64,000 bases of DNA from NCBI RefSeq assembly GCF_039536325.1, contig NZ_BAAAYO010000021.1:186001-250000 (forward strand), given 5' to 3'. Positions 44,319 through 52,590 of this stretch are shown here, in pieces. This DNA is from Paenibacillus_AB hodogayensis. Lineage in GTDB: Bacteria; Bacillota; Bacilli; Paenibacillales; NBRC-103111. The notes below the pieces were generated by a model, which saw only the letters and a program-made list of their open reading frames with translations, did not search any database and was not told the origin of the DNA. The translations under genes were made by a program, and so were the position numbers. Each line of letters opens with the position of its first letter. Positions within the stretch are counted from its first letter, which is position 1.

Positions 44319-47300
44319 ATGATGTACGCAAAATCAAAACCTATCTGGCGAATATGGCTCTTTTCGCTGCTCAGTATCTTGCTGCTATGGAGCACCATCC
44401 AGCCTACTATCGGGCATGCAGAGCCCCAAAGCGGTCCCGGATGGACCTCCATTGACGGCGGAGGATTCACTTCTAATCCCCCATCTTCTATGAAATACAC
44501 AAGTACTCCGAAAGCCGCCATGTTTAACAATCAATTGTATGTGATTTTCCAAGAGCAGGATATGATGTCCTCTGTTACGATTCGAGTGATGAAAATGGAG
44601 GACGGGCAATGGGTCTCCGCAGACGGCGGAACACCGTTGAATGTGAATCACAATAAAGTCGGATCCGCCCCATTCTTGGCTGTCTATAACAATGAACTCT
44701 ATGCGATCTGGGAAGAGGAAGTCGGAAGCTACCCACAAAAGGCGATCTATGTAAAAAAGCTGCAAGGAAATGCGTCGTGGGTATCGACAACCATTGACCC
44801 GACCCCGATTCCTCTCAACGGGTCGAATGGTAACCGATTAGGGCGGATGCCTACCATGATCGCGCACAACGGCTTCTTGTATGCGTCTTGGGCCGAGGAT
44901 GGCAAGATCCAAGTTAAGAAATATAACGGTACCGCGTGGACGAGCGATTCCATCAATTCGCTGAAATCGAACAGTAGGGCAGAGTACCCGGCTTTTGCTG
45001 TGTATAACAACGAGCTTTATTTGGCGTGGGACGAGCAGACATTGAATCCGTCTACCTACTATCTTCCTGTCATGAAACGACTGGCAACCGGCGTCTGGGA
45101 CAATGTATCTGGCGCGAACGGCATCAGCGACTCGTATTCGCAGGTCCTCGTACCGCAGATTCAAGCCTATAACGGTTTGTTGTATGTCGTTTGGAAAGAC
45201 AATGCCGACTATAAAATAAAAGCTTACGGCGGCAATGGCTGGAGTAATGTGGGGGACGGAATATTCCCGAAAACACCGGGCTTTAATCAGCAAAACATGA
45301 TTCTTACCGTCTTTCATAACAAGCTGTTCGCCAATTGGTTGAATTGGAACACGTCCAATCCCTCCATGGCTGTAAAAGCAGCATTTTATGATGGGACGAG
45401 TTGGACACCGGCCAACAGCGGTTTGGAATCGAGCGGCGCGAACACTTATGAAGGCAGTTTTGTCGCAACAAGCGACCGGCTTTATTTGATTTGGGGGTAT
45501 AGCGGTAAAGTCAGAGTGTCCGAGTATAAGGAAGGGCCTTCGGCACCCGTCGGCGTACAGGCGACAAGAAGCGGCAGTGATGCGGCAGCGATCAGTTGGA
45601 CGGTCGGGACGGGGATCACGGGGTATAAAGTGTACAAGGGAACCCAGACCGGTACGTACGCTTCCGCTCCGCTAGCAACCCTCCCCGGCACGCAAGGAAG
45701 CTACACGGCTACCGGCCTGGAGGCAGGGAATACGTACTACTTTGCGGTTAAGGCCGTCAATACCGACGGGGAAAGCTCGTATTCGACGGAAGTGAGCGTT
45801 TCGATCCCTCTGCCGGCGCCGACCCTGAGCGGTTTCGAATGGGGCACCGGCAGCACGCCGGGGACGATTCGCGCCACCGCGCTGCCCGGTACCGGCACGT
45901 ACAAGTATGCAATCGCCGATCCGGATGCGCTGTCTCAGCCGATGGTAGGCGATGATGCGACAGTCGCATATACCCAAACGCTTCAGCAAAATGTGGATGT
46001 TACCATGACTAGCGGTAAACGGGTGTTCGCCGTCGAGGTGGATGCCAACAACCGCATTCTCAAATGGGCCAGCATTCCGATTGACGACAGCCTGATTGCC
46101 GTAGCGGCGCCTCCGATCGTCGGGCTCGCCTGGGCACCGGGCAGCGTGGTGAACACGACGAAGGCCACGGAGCTGCCGGGCACAGGCACCTATAAATACG
46201 CGCTGGGCGCTGCAGGCTCCTTCACGCAGCCGGTCAGCGGTGCTGATGCTGCCCAGCTCGGCTATACGAATTCGCTTGTGACGAACGGCAATATAGCTGT
46301 GACCAGCGGCCAGCATATTTTCGCCGTCGAGGTCGACAGCAATAACAAAATTGTCAAGTGGAGCGACTTCCTTGTCACGGAGGAGCAGATCGCGAAGCTG
46401 GCTCCAACGCTCAACGGTTTGACATGGGGCACCGGCAAGTATATCGGCACTACGAGAGCAACGCAGCTGCCGGGCACCGGTGTATACAAATATGCGATCG
46501 GAGCAGCCGGCGCGTATGCACAGCCGCTTACAGGAGCGGATGCGGGAGCGTTGAATTACGGGGCGACGCTGTCATTGAGCAGCAACATCGCCGTTCGCAG
46601 CGGCCAGCATCTTTATGTGGTTGAAGTGGACAGCGGCAACCGGATCGTCAAATGGAAAGATGTTGCCGTCACGGACGAGCAGATTGCGGTAGCGGCGCCG
46701 GCCTTAACCGGCATCGAGCTTGCCAAGGGAACGGTTCCGGGCACGACGCAGGTCATTCAGCTGCCCGGCAGCGGCAGCTACAAATACGCGATCGGCCCGG
46801 CGGATTCCTTTATGCAGCCGGCGGTCGGAGCAGACGCGGCCGCCCTTCGGTATACGCAGACGTTGACAAAAAACGGCAATATGGAAGCGACGACCGGGCA
46901 ATATCTGTATGTGGTCGAGGTCGACAGCGGCAACGGGATTCTCAAATGGACCCAGCTTCCGATCACCGACGACCAGATTATGGAAGCCGTATCGCCGGTC
47001 CTGCAAGCGCCGGCAGCGGGTGACGGACAAGTGACGCTTTCCTGGAGCTCGGTAAGCGGAGCGATGGGGTACAACCTTTACGTCAGCACGACACCGGGCC
47101 AGTACGGAACGGAAATGACGACGGTGGCCAGCTCGGTCTACGAGCATGCGGTGACGGGGCTTGTGAACGGAACGACGTACTACTTTGTCGTCAAAGCGAA
47201 GTACGATGGAGTGAACGGCCCGTCATCGAACGAAAGGAGCGCAACGCCGCAAGCGCCGTTGCCGGGAGTGCCGGTACTGAAAGCCCCTGTTGCAGGCAAT

Positions 47301-49157
47301 GGAGAAGCTGCCCTTTCCTGGAATCCGGTAAGCGGCGCGATGGGGTATAAAATTTACGTCAGTACGGCTTCCGGCCTGTATGGATCGGAGATTGCTACAG
47401 TAAGCGGCACGGTTTACGGTCATCCTATAACAGGCCTTGTGAACGGAACGACATACTTCTTCGTCGTCAAGGCAATGAATGCAGGAGGAGACAGCGCGGC
47501 ATCGAACGAGGTCAACACCGTGCCGGGCGCCGTTCCATCCGCTCCGTATCAGGTTTCTGCTGCGGCGGGCGATGGCCAAGCGACCGTTACGTTCCAGGCT
47601 CCGACCGATAACGGGGGATTCGCGACCACCGGTTACGAAGTGACGGCATCGCCCGGAAACATAACGGCAACCGGAACGACGAGCCCGATTACGGTGACAG
47701 GGCTGACGAACGGCACGGCTTATACGTTTACAGTCAAAGCCATCAACCGTGTGGGCGGCAGCGCCGCTTCCGAACCGTCCAATGCGGTTACGCCAAGCGC
47801 GCCTTCCAGCGGCGGCAGCGAAGGGGAGGGCTCGTCGCCGACACCGTCAACACCTACGTCGCCATCCGCACCATCCCAGCCATCGGTACCATCCGATAAA
47901 CCGGACGCAGCTGCGACCGTGTACGTAAATGGAAAAGCGGAAAATGCCGGGGTGGTGACGACAACAACGGTGAACGACAGGAAGGTCACCACGGTTGCGC
48001 TCGATCCGAAGAAGCTGGACGAGAAGCTCGCGGCCGAAGGCTCGGGCGCAGTCATTACGATTCCGGTCACGGCGAATGCAGATACGATCGTCGGCGAGCT
48101 GAATGGCCGGATGGTGAAAAGTCTGGAGCAAAAACAAGGGGTTGTAAGACTCCAAACGCCGTATGGCATCTACATCATTCCGGCATCGCAGATCCATATC
48201 GACGCGGTTTCGGAACAGCTTGGTAAAACCGAAGCGCTCGAGAACATTGCAATCCGAATCGAAGTAGCCGTCTCGACTTCCGATACGGTTCGCGTCGTCC
48301 AAAATGCCGCTGCCACCGATGAACTGACCTTGGTTGTGCCGCCGCACGATTTTACGATAAGAGCGGTTACTGGCGATGGCAATACTATCGAGGTGAACCA
48401 GTTTGCCTCTTACGTGGAACGGATGATTGCCATCCCGGAGGGCGTGGATCCGACCCGGGTTACGACGGGCGTCGTTTTGAAAGCGGACGGTACGCTTGCG
48501 CATGTGCCGACGAAAGTGACGCAATGGGAAGGGAACTATTATGCGGTGATCAACAGCTTGACAAACAGCAGCTACTCGGTCATCTACAATGTGAAAACCT
48601 TTGACGACCTTACGGGTCATTGGGCCAAAGCAAGCATCGACGATATGGCGTCGCGTCTGGTCGTAAACGGGGTAACCTCCGGGCAGTACAAGCCGGACCA
48701 TGACATTACGCGGGCGGAATTCACGGCTATCGTCGTCAGAGCGCTCGGCCTGCGGAAGGCGAACCAGGCTCCGGCGTTCAACGATATGAAATCGTCGGAT
48801 TGGAGCTACGAGGCCGTATCCGTTGGCGCCTCTTACGGTTTGGTGCAAGGCTACGAGGACGGCACGTTCGGTCCGGATCGGAAGATCACCAGACAGGAGG
48901 CTATGGCCATTCTGTCCAAGGCGATGAAGCTGATCGGAATGGACTTATCGGTCGCATCCGGACAACAGGAAAAGCTGCTTGCCGCATTTTCCGATAAGAG
49001 TCTGTTAAGCGATTGGGCTGCGTCGTCCGCAGCGCTTAATATCCACTACGGCATCGTAGAGGGAAGCGGCGAGCAGCTAAGGCCGCAGGCCAATATTACG
49101 AGGGCGGAGACAGCGGCAATCGTGCAGCGGCTGCTGCAAAAAGCCGGATTAATCTAA
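44319..49157 (+). CDS. Giant surface protein B: propeller, novel repeats, FN3, SLH
   Basis: This secreted, wall-bound protein of 1612 residues is the module B counterpart of protein A. A signal peptide ends GHA. Residues 55-404 form a beta-propeller-like region with repeated YNNELY.[AI]W blades. It is followed by an FN3 domain (407-498), four tandem repeats of 98-99 residues (499-892) with the core LPG[TS]G.YKYAI and VVEVDS.N.I.KW, three FN3 domains (893-1161), a Ser/Pro linker, the domain of about 225 residues shared with protein A (VYVNGKAE, VTTVALDPKKLDEKL, VTTGVV), and three SLH repeats (1426-1612; TGHWAKASIDDMA, ITRAEFTAIVVRALG). No catalytic motif is visible; it looks like a surface adhesin or receptor. 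A perfect terminator follows. Confidence 0.9.
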   Translation: MMYAKSKPIWRIWLFSLLSILLLWSTIQPTIGHAEPQSGPGWTSIDGGGFTSNPPSSMKYTSTPKAAMFNNQLYVIFQEQDMMSSVTIRVMKMEDGQWVSADGGTPLNVNHNKVGSAPFLAVYNNELYAIWEEEVGSYPQKAIYVKKLQGNASWVSTTIDPTPIPLNGSNGNRLGRMPTMIAHNGFLYASWAEDGKIQVKKYNGTAWTSDSINSLKSNSRAEYPAFAVYNNELYLAWDEQTLNPSTYYLPVMKRLATGVWDNVSGANGISDSYSQVLVPQIQAYNGLLYVVWKDNADYKIKAYGGNGWSNVGDGIFPKTPGFNQQNMILTVFHNKLFANWLNWNTSNPSMAVKAAFYDGTSWTPANSGLESSGANTYEGSFVATSDRLYLIWGYSGKVRVSEYKEGPSAPVGVQATRSGSDAAAISWTVGTGITGYKVYKGTQTGTYASAPLATLPGTQGSYTATGLEAGNTYYFAVKAVNTDGESSYSTEVSVSIPLPAPTLSGFEWGTGSTPGTIRATALPGTGTYKYAIADPDALSQPMVGDDATVAYTQTLQQNVDVTMTSGKRVFAVEVDANNRILKWASIPIDDSLIAVAAPPIVGLAWAPGSVVNTTKATELPGTGTYKYALGAAGSFTQPVSGADAAQLGYTNSLVTNGNIAVTSGQHIFAVEVDSNNKIVKWSDFLVTEEQIAKLAPTLNGLTWGTGKYIGTTRATQLPGTGVYKYAIGAAGAYAQPLTGADAGALNYGATLSLSSNIAVRSGQHLYVVEVDSGNRIVKWKDVAVTDEQIAVAAPALTGIELAKGTVPGTTQVIQLPGSGSYKYAIGPADSFMQPAVGADAAALRYTQTLTKNGNMEATTGQYLYVVEVDSGNGILKWTQLPITDDQIMEAVSPVLQAPAAGDGQVTLSWSSVSGAMGYNLYVSTTPGQYGTEMTTVASSVYEHAVTGLVNGTTYYFVVKAKYDGVNGPSSNERSATPQAPLPGVPVLKAPVAGNGEAALSWNPVSGAMGYKIYVSTASGLYGSEIATVSGTVYGHPITGLVNGTTYFFVVKAMNAGGDSAASNEVNTVPGAVPSAPYQVSAAAGDGQATVTFQAPTDNGGFATTGYEVTASPGNITATGTTSPITVTGLTNGTAYTFTVKAINRVGGSAASEPSNAVTPSAPSSGGSEGEGSSPTPSTPTSPSAPSQPSVPSDKPDAAATVYVNGKAENAGVVTTTTVNDRKVTTVALDPKKLDEKLAAEGSGAVITIPVTANADTIVGELNGRMVKSLEQKQGVVRLQTPYGIYIIPASQIHIDAVSEQLGKTEALENIAIRIEVAVSTSDTVRVVQNAAATDELTLVVPPHDFTIRAVTGDGNTIEVNQFASYVERMIAIPEGVDPTRVTTGVVLKADGTLAHVPTKVTQWEGNYYAVINSLTNSSYSVIYNVKTFDDLTGHWAKASIDDMASRLVVNGVTSGQYKPDHDITRAEFTAIVVRALGLRKANQAPAFNDMKSSDWSYEAVSVGASYGLVQGYEDGTFGPDRKITRQEAMAILSKAMKLIGMDLSVASGQQEKLLAAFSDKSLLSDWAASSAALNIHYGIVEGSGEQLRPQANITRAETAAIVQRLLQKAGLI
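45813..46994 (+). repeat. Four tandem 98-99-residue coding repeats in SLH protein B
   Basis: Units start at 45813, 46110, 46404 and 46698. Each has P.L.G..W..G, then LPG[TS]G.YKYA[IL], QP..G.DA, TSGQ.[LI][YF].VEVDS.N.I.KW and a closing VTD[ED]QI. Unit length is constant (294-297 bases), pointing to internal duplication. Confidence 0.85.
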
Positions 49158-49195
49158 TTCGCGCGATCCTGGTACGCAAGACCCATACAATTAGG

Positions 49196-49229
49196 ACAAG
49201 GCTGCCGATTCCGGCAGCCTTGTTATTTT
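49196..49229. terminator. Bidirectional terminator
   Basis: ACAAGGCTGCCG and CGGCAGCCTTGT form a perfect 12-bp stem with loop ATTC, followed by TATTTTT. It serves SLH protein B and probably the convergent GH31-AraC gene. Confidence 0.85.
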
Positions 49230-49242
49230 TCACACCCTATCT

Positions 49243-52200
49243 TCACATCTTCAGCTCTCCCGGGGTAACTCCCCAAAACTTGCGGAATACGCGAATAAAG
49301 TAGCCGGTATCTTTAAAGCCGACGGACAGGCTCGCGTCTGCTACTTTGCTGCCGTTTTGCATAAGCTGCTTGGCGTGCTTCATTTTGAGCTCCATCATGT
49401 ACTCGGAGAAGGACTTTCCCGTTTCTTGCTTAAACAAGCGGCTAAGATGGGAGGCGTTCACATGCAGCCGTTCGGCCGCAACAGCTAAAGTGAAGAATGG
49501 CTGATCCATCTCCTGACCGACCATTTCCTTGAGCTGCTGAACTAACGGATGCAGCGCAGATACCCGCGATTTTTGCGAAAACTCGGCTACTCGCTCCGCC
49601 GCCTGGATCAGGATCGGACCGATTGCATCGACGTCCGTCTCTGCCTGCAAGTTTAGAAAGCGCTCGTAAATCTCTCCGAAGACGTGCTTCATGGGCCACT
49701 GCTTCCGTTCCAGGAAACGGGCAAGCAAACCGCTGACGTATAAGAGCTGTTCGCCGGCTTCTCCAGGTGCACGTGTCTGTACCCATTCCGTCAATAGTTT
49801 TTCCAGCGCGGCGCGGGATTTCGCCTTATCGCCGGTCTCGAGGCCGATCTCCAAGCTTTTCTCGAATTGCGTCAATGAAGGGGTCATGAAGTCATGGCGT
49901 GGCGATTGAGCAAACAGCTGCGAGTGAGCGGGTATTACGGCGTCCTCTTTGGTATGGGCAGTCCGCCGCTTGGCGGACGTCTGTCCTTGGCGAGCAATTT
50001 CGTTTCCGTGCTGCAGCTCGATTCGTATGGCGCCAGACCTATTTTTTTCCTCTGCTACATGAAGTCGGACAATGCCGGTCAGTCTATCAAACGACCAGCC
50101 GGCAGGAGGCTGCGCTTTCTTGGCTCTGGTCGTCTCGCGATATTCCATCCCGTTTACGGCTACAAACGAAGGCTTTGCGTTCAAATGGACGTATACATCG
50201 TAGCCGCGTTTGGCCGGCATGCCGTCATACTGTCCCGTGCGCGCTCCGATATGAATACTTGTGCGATGTTTGGCCGATTCGCAAACAATCAAGGTTAAGG
50301 CAAACGCCCCGTCCTCATAGCTGCACGTAACGCCGTCATCCTCGAACAGCGTAAACTCGCTGTCCCTGTGCGGATAAATGTGCAAGCTGATGAGGTCGAC
50401 CGGCTTTTGCCCGACATAGTCCATTTCCGGCCACATCGGGAAAATAGCCCCGGCGCGAACAAACAGCGGACCCCCTACATCATCGGGCGTACTATATTCG
50501 ATTCTCGCCGGACCGCTATAGCGCTTGCCCGTCCAGAAATCGATCCATTCCCCTACGGGAAGTTCGACTTGATCGGTGAAAGCGGCAACCAAAAACGACT
50601 CGCCGAACATATATTGCGTCGTCTGATTGGCCATTTCCAGACTGCGGGGATAGACGAGCGGCATCGGTCTCATGATCGGCATCCCCGTCTTGTATGCCGT
50701 ATAGGCGGCTGAGTAGATATACGGGATAAGGCGGTACCGCAGCTTGGCATACCGCTTGAACATATCCCGCAATGGAGCGTCAAGCAAGCACGGGTGACGC
50801 CAGTAAGCCCAACTGTTAACCTTGGACCAGGCTTGAAAAAATCCGAAATGGATCCCTTCGCGGGAATGGATATCCATATCGTTTCCGATGTTCGATATGC
50901 CGGCTAGGCTTGCATTCAACATCTTTACTAACGCTTTGGGCTCCTCGGGCTCGTCTCCCAGTCCGCCTGTCCATATGGCCGTATATTGTTGAATGCCGGC
51001 GTAGCCTTCTACCGAATGCAACATGGGCCTCTGCCCCGTCTGCTTCTTATAGCCGTTATACATCTGTTTGCCGAGCAGCAGCGGATACAGATTGCGCACC
51101 TCTTCACCGCTCAGCCCGTTACTCCATGGCTGGCCTTGCAGCTCTAGCAACCAGCCGTTCTCGGTTAATTTGAAGGCGCTTACGCCCTGGTCGACGAATT
51201 TCTCAAGGTGGGTATACCAGATTTCCTCCTGTTCCGCAGCCGGGCTGCCGTTGCCGGTTTCTCCCGCGGCCAAACGATCGCGCTCTTCCGCAAGCCGTTC
51301 CTCGTAACGGGTCAAATCGAAGTCGGAGCCCAGCCACAGACTCAGCTTAAAGCCCATAGCTTTCAGCGTGCCAATAAACGTATGCTGTCCTTTAGGATTC
51401 CAAGGTGGAATAAAGAAGCGCTCGGAGTGCCAATTTTTACTCGTGGAACGATCATTATGAACTTGCATCCATGTCGACTCCAGACCGATCATATCGCATG
51501 GAATGCCGGCGTTGCGGAATTTCACAGCATCCTCGATCGTTTCTCTCGCATTGGCCTGCTCGTTGCCGATATAAGAGAGACCGTACGCCCATAAGGGGAG
51601 CAGCCGCGGTTTGCCGGCGATGCCGGTATAGCTGTCCAACAGCTCGGCGTAGCTGCTTCCGGCGAATAGCAGGTACTCCATCGTCGGAGAGGGTACGCGA
51701 ACCAGAAGCAAGTCCGGGTCCGTAAAGCCAATATCGAAATCGTGTTGCATCGTCGTATTCGCAAACAAACCCCAGCCGCGGCTGCTCATGAGCATCGGTA
51801 CGGGCGTATAGGCATCCCGTCTTGCCATGCACATACGGACTTGCTGGCCTCGTTTCATGATGGTTTCCGCCCCGATGCCGGTACCGTAAAGCCGTTCTTC
51901 GGCATCGAGCTCGAATCGGGCTTCAAAGCCCGTCCGAGGTTGTTCGGCGGAGGGAGGGGAATGACGGACGACAACCTCTCCGCGCGCATGCCGGAGCGCG
52001 ATGCGACCGTCGAGCTTCTCCACCCGCAGCGTCGAACGGGCCGTCCTTACCGTTACGGCTTCTTTGTCGTCCTCGACCCTATACTCAGCTTCGTACTGCG
52101 GAAGCCGGACAATGCCATAACGGACAAGAGAGGATTGCGGAACGTTTTCCGTTTGGCTGAAAGTAAGACGAAACATGGAGGAAGCAAGTACATGAATGCA

Positions 52201-52254
52201 CAAATAGAAGTCGGAGGCGGTTTGAAGTCGGATACAAGTCGGTTCTTTGCTCAC
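49243..52254 (-). CDS. GH31-like barrel fused to an AraC DNA-binding domain
   Basis: This 1003-residue protein joins a family 31 glycosidase-like region (about 1-750) to a C-terminal AraC double helix-turn-helix (about 905-1003; FTLAVAAERLHVNASHLSRL, VADASLSVGFKDTGYFIRVF, GVTPGELKM). GH31 landmarks are present: RLYGTGIGAE, a barrel start PLWAYGLSYIGNEQANARE, MGFKLSLWLG, and the beta-sandwich after the barrel. The nucleophile strand, however, reads AFKLTENGW where active enzymes have FK.D.GE, so Asp is replaced by Thr at about residue 364. The acid/base loop reads IWTGGLGDE where W.GD is expected. There is no signal peptide. It therefore looks like a cytoplasmic sugar-sensing regulator built on an inactive glycosidase. 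GTG 52254 was chosen because GGAGG lies seven bases upstream. It is divergent from the GH141-like gene. Confidence 0.88.
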   Translation of the reverse strand: MSKEPTCIRLQTASDFYLCIHVLASSMFRLTFSQTENVPQSSLVRYGIVRLPQYEAEYRVEDDKEAVTVRTARSTLRVEKLDGRIALRHARGEVVVRHSPPSAEQPRTGFEARFELDAEERLYGTGIGAETIMKRGQQVRMCMARRDAYTPVPMLMSSRGWGLFANTTMQHDFDIGFTDPDLLLVRVPSPTMEYLLFAGSSYAELLDSYTGIAGKPRLLPLWAYGLSYIGNEQANARETIEDAVKFRNAGIPCDMIGLESTWMQVHNDRSTSKNWHSERFFIPPWNPKGQHTFIGTLKAMGFKLSLWLGSDFDLTRYEERLAEERDRLAAGETGNGSPAAEQEEIWYTHLEKFVDQGVSAFKLTENGWLLELQGQPWSNGLSGEEVRNLYPLLLGKQMYNGYKKQTGQRPMLHSVEGYAGIQQYTAIWTGGLGDEPEEPKALVKMLNASLAGISNIGNDMDIHSREGIHFGFFQAWSKVNSWAYWRHPCLLDAPLRDMFKRYAKLRYRLIPYIYSAAYTAYKTGMPIMRPMPLVYPRSLEMANQTTQYMFGESFLVAAFTDQVELPVGEWIDFWTGKRYSGPARIEYSTPDDVGGPLFVRAGAIFPMWPEMDYVGQKPVDLISLHIYPHRDSEFTLFEDDGVTCSYEDGAFALTLIVCESAKHRTSIHIGARTGQYDGMPAKRGYDVYVHLNAKPSFVAVNGMEYRETTRAKKAQPPAGWSFDRLTGIVRLHVAEEKNRSGAIRIELQHGNEIARQGQTSAKRRTAHTKEDAVIPAHSQLFAQSPRHDFMTPSLTQFEKSLEIGLETGDKAKSRAALEKLLTEWVQTRAPGEAGEQLLYVSGLLARFLERKQWPMKHVFGEIYERFLNLQAETDVDAIGPILIQAAERVAEFSQKSRVSALHPLVQQLKEMVGQEMDQPFFTLAVAAERLHVNASHLSRLFKQETGKSFSEYMMELKMKHAKQLMQNGSKVADASLSVGFKDTGYFIRVFRKFWGVTPGELKM

Positions 52255-52304
52255 AGCATGACCTCCATAAGGCATGGTATGGTAACCGGGAAAGACACTT
52301 ATCG

Positions 52305-52334
52305 ATTAAGCGCTTACTTTTACATATTATAGCA
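52305..52334 (-). promoter_or_regulatory. Promoter of the GH31-AraC gene with cre-like site
   Basis: On the minus strand TGCTATAAT (extended -10, TATAAT at 52326-52331) is followed within ten bases by AGTAAGCGCTTAAT (52305-52318). This holds the perfect palindrome TAAGCGCTTA and matches the cre pattern TGWAARCGYTWNCW at 12 of 14 positions. A site over the start point would favour CcpA repression. The rest of the 52335-52546 gap shows no gene. Confidence 0.45.
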
Positions 52335-52546
52335 TATCCCTTTATCAGACTCATAAATTCCGCTGCAATCCAATTACGCCGGTAAAAACGTCTCCTCATC
52401 TTTCCCTGCCAAGGTTGCCGCGAATCCTTTATCGGTCCGCTTCACAGGAGGGCAATGGCGATTTCTTTGCGCGCGTTTCCGTTTCTTTCGCATGAGATTA
52501 CGATGCTCTGCAATGGAACTCGCTATATATTGAAACAGGTACATCG

Positions 52547-52552
52547 TATAAT
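52547..52552 (+). promoter_or_regulatory. -10 box of the GH141-like gene
   Basis: A perfect TATAAT lies 39 bases before the start codon with no good -35, suggesting activation by the divergent GH31-AraC regulator. Confidence 0.45.
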
Positions 52553-52590
52553 GGCCATACATTTACCCCATGTGAGGAGGAGGAAACGAT

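Noticed and set aside
45885..46490. LPGTG motifs resembling sortase signals in SLH protein B
   Set aside because: They are internal to the 98-residue repeats, with no following hydrophobic helix and basic tail; the protein is anchored by SLH repeats instead.
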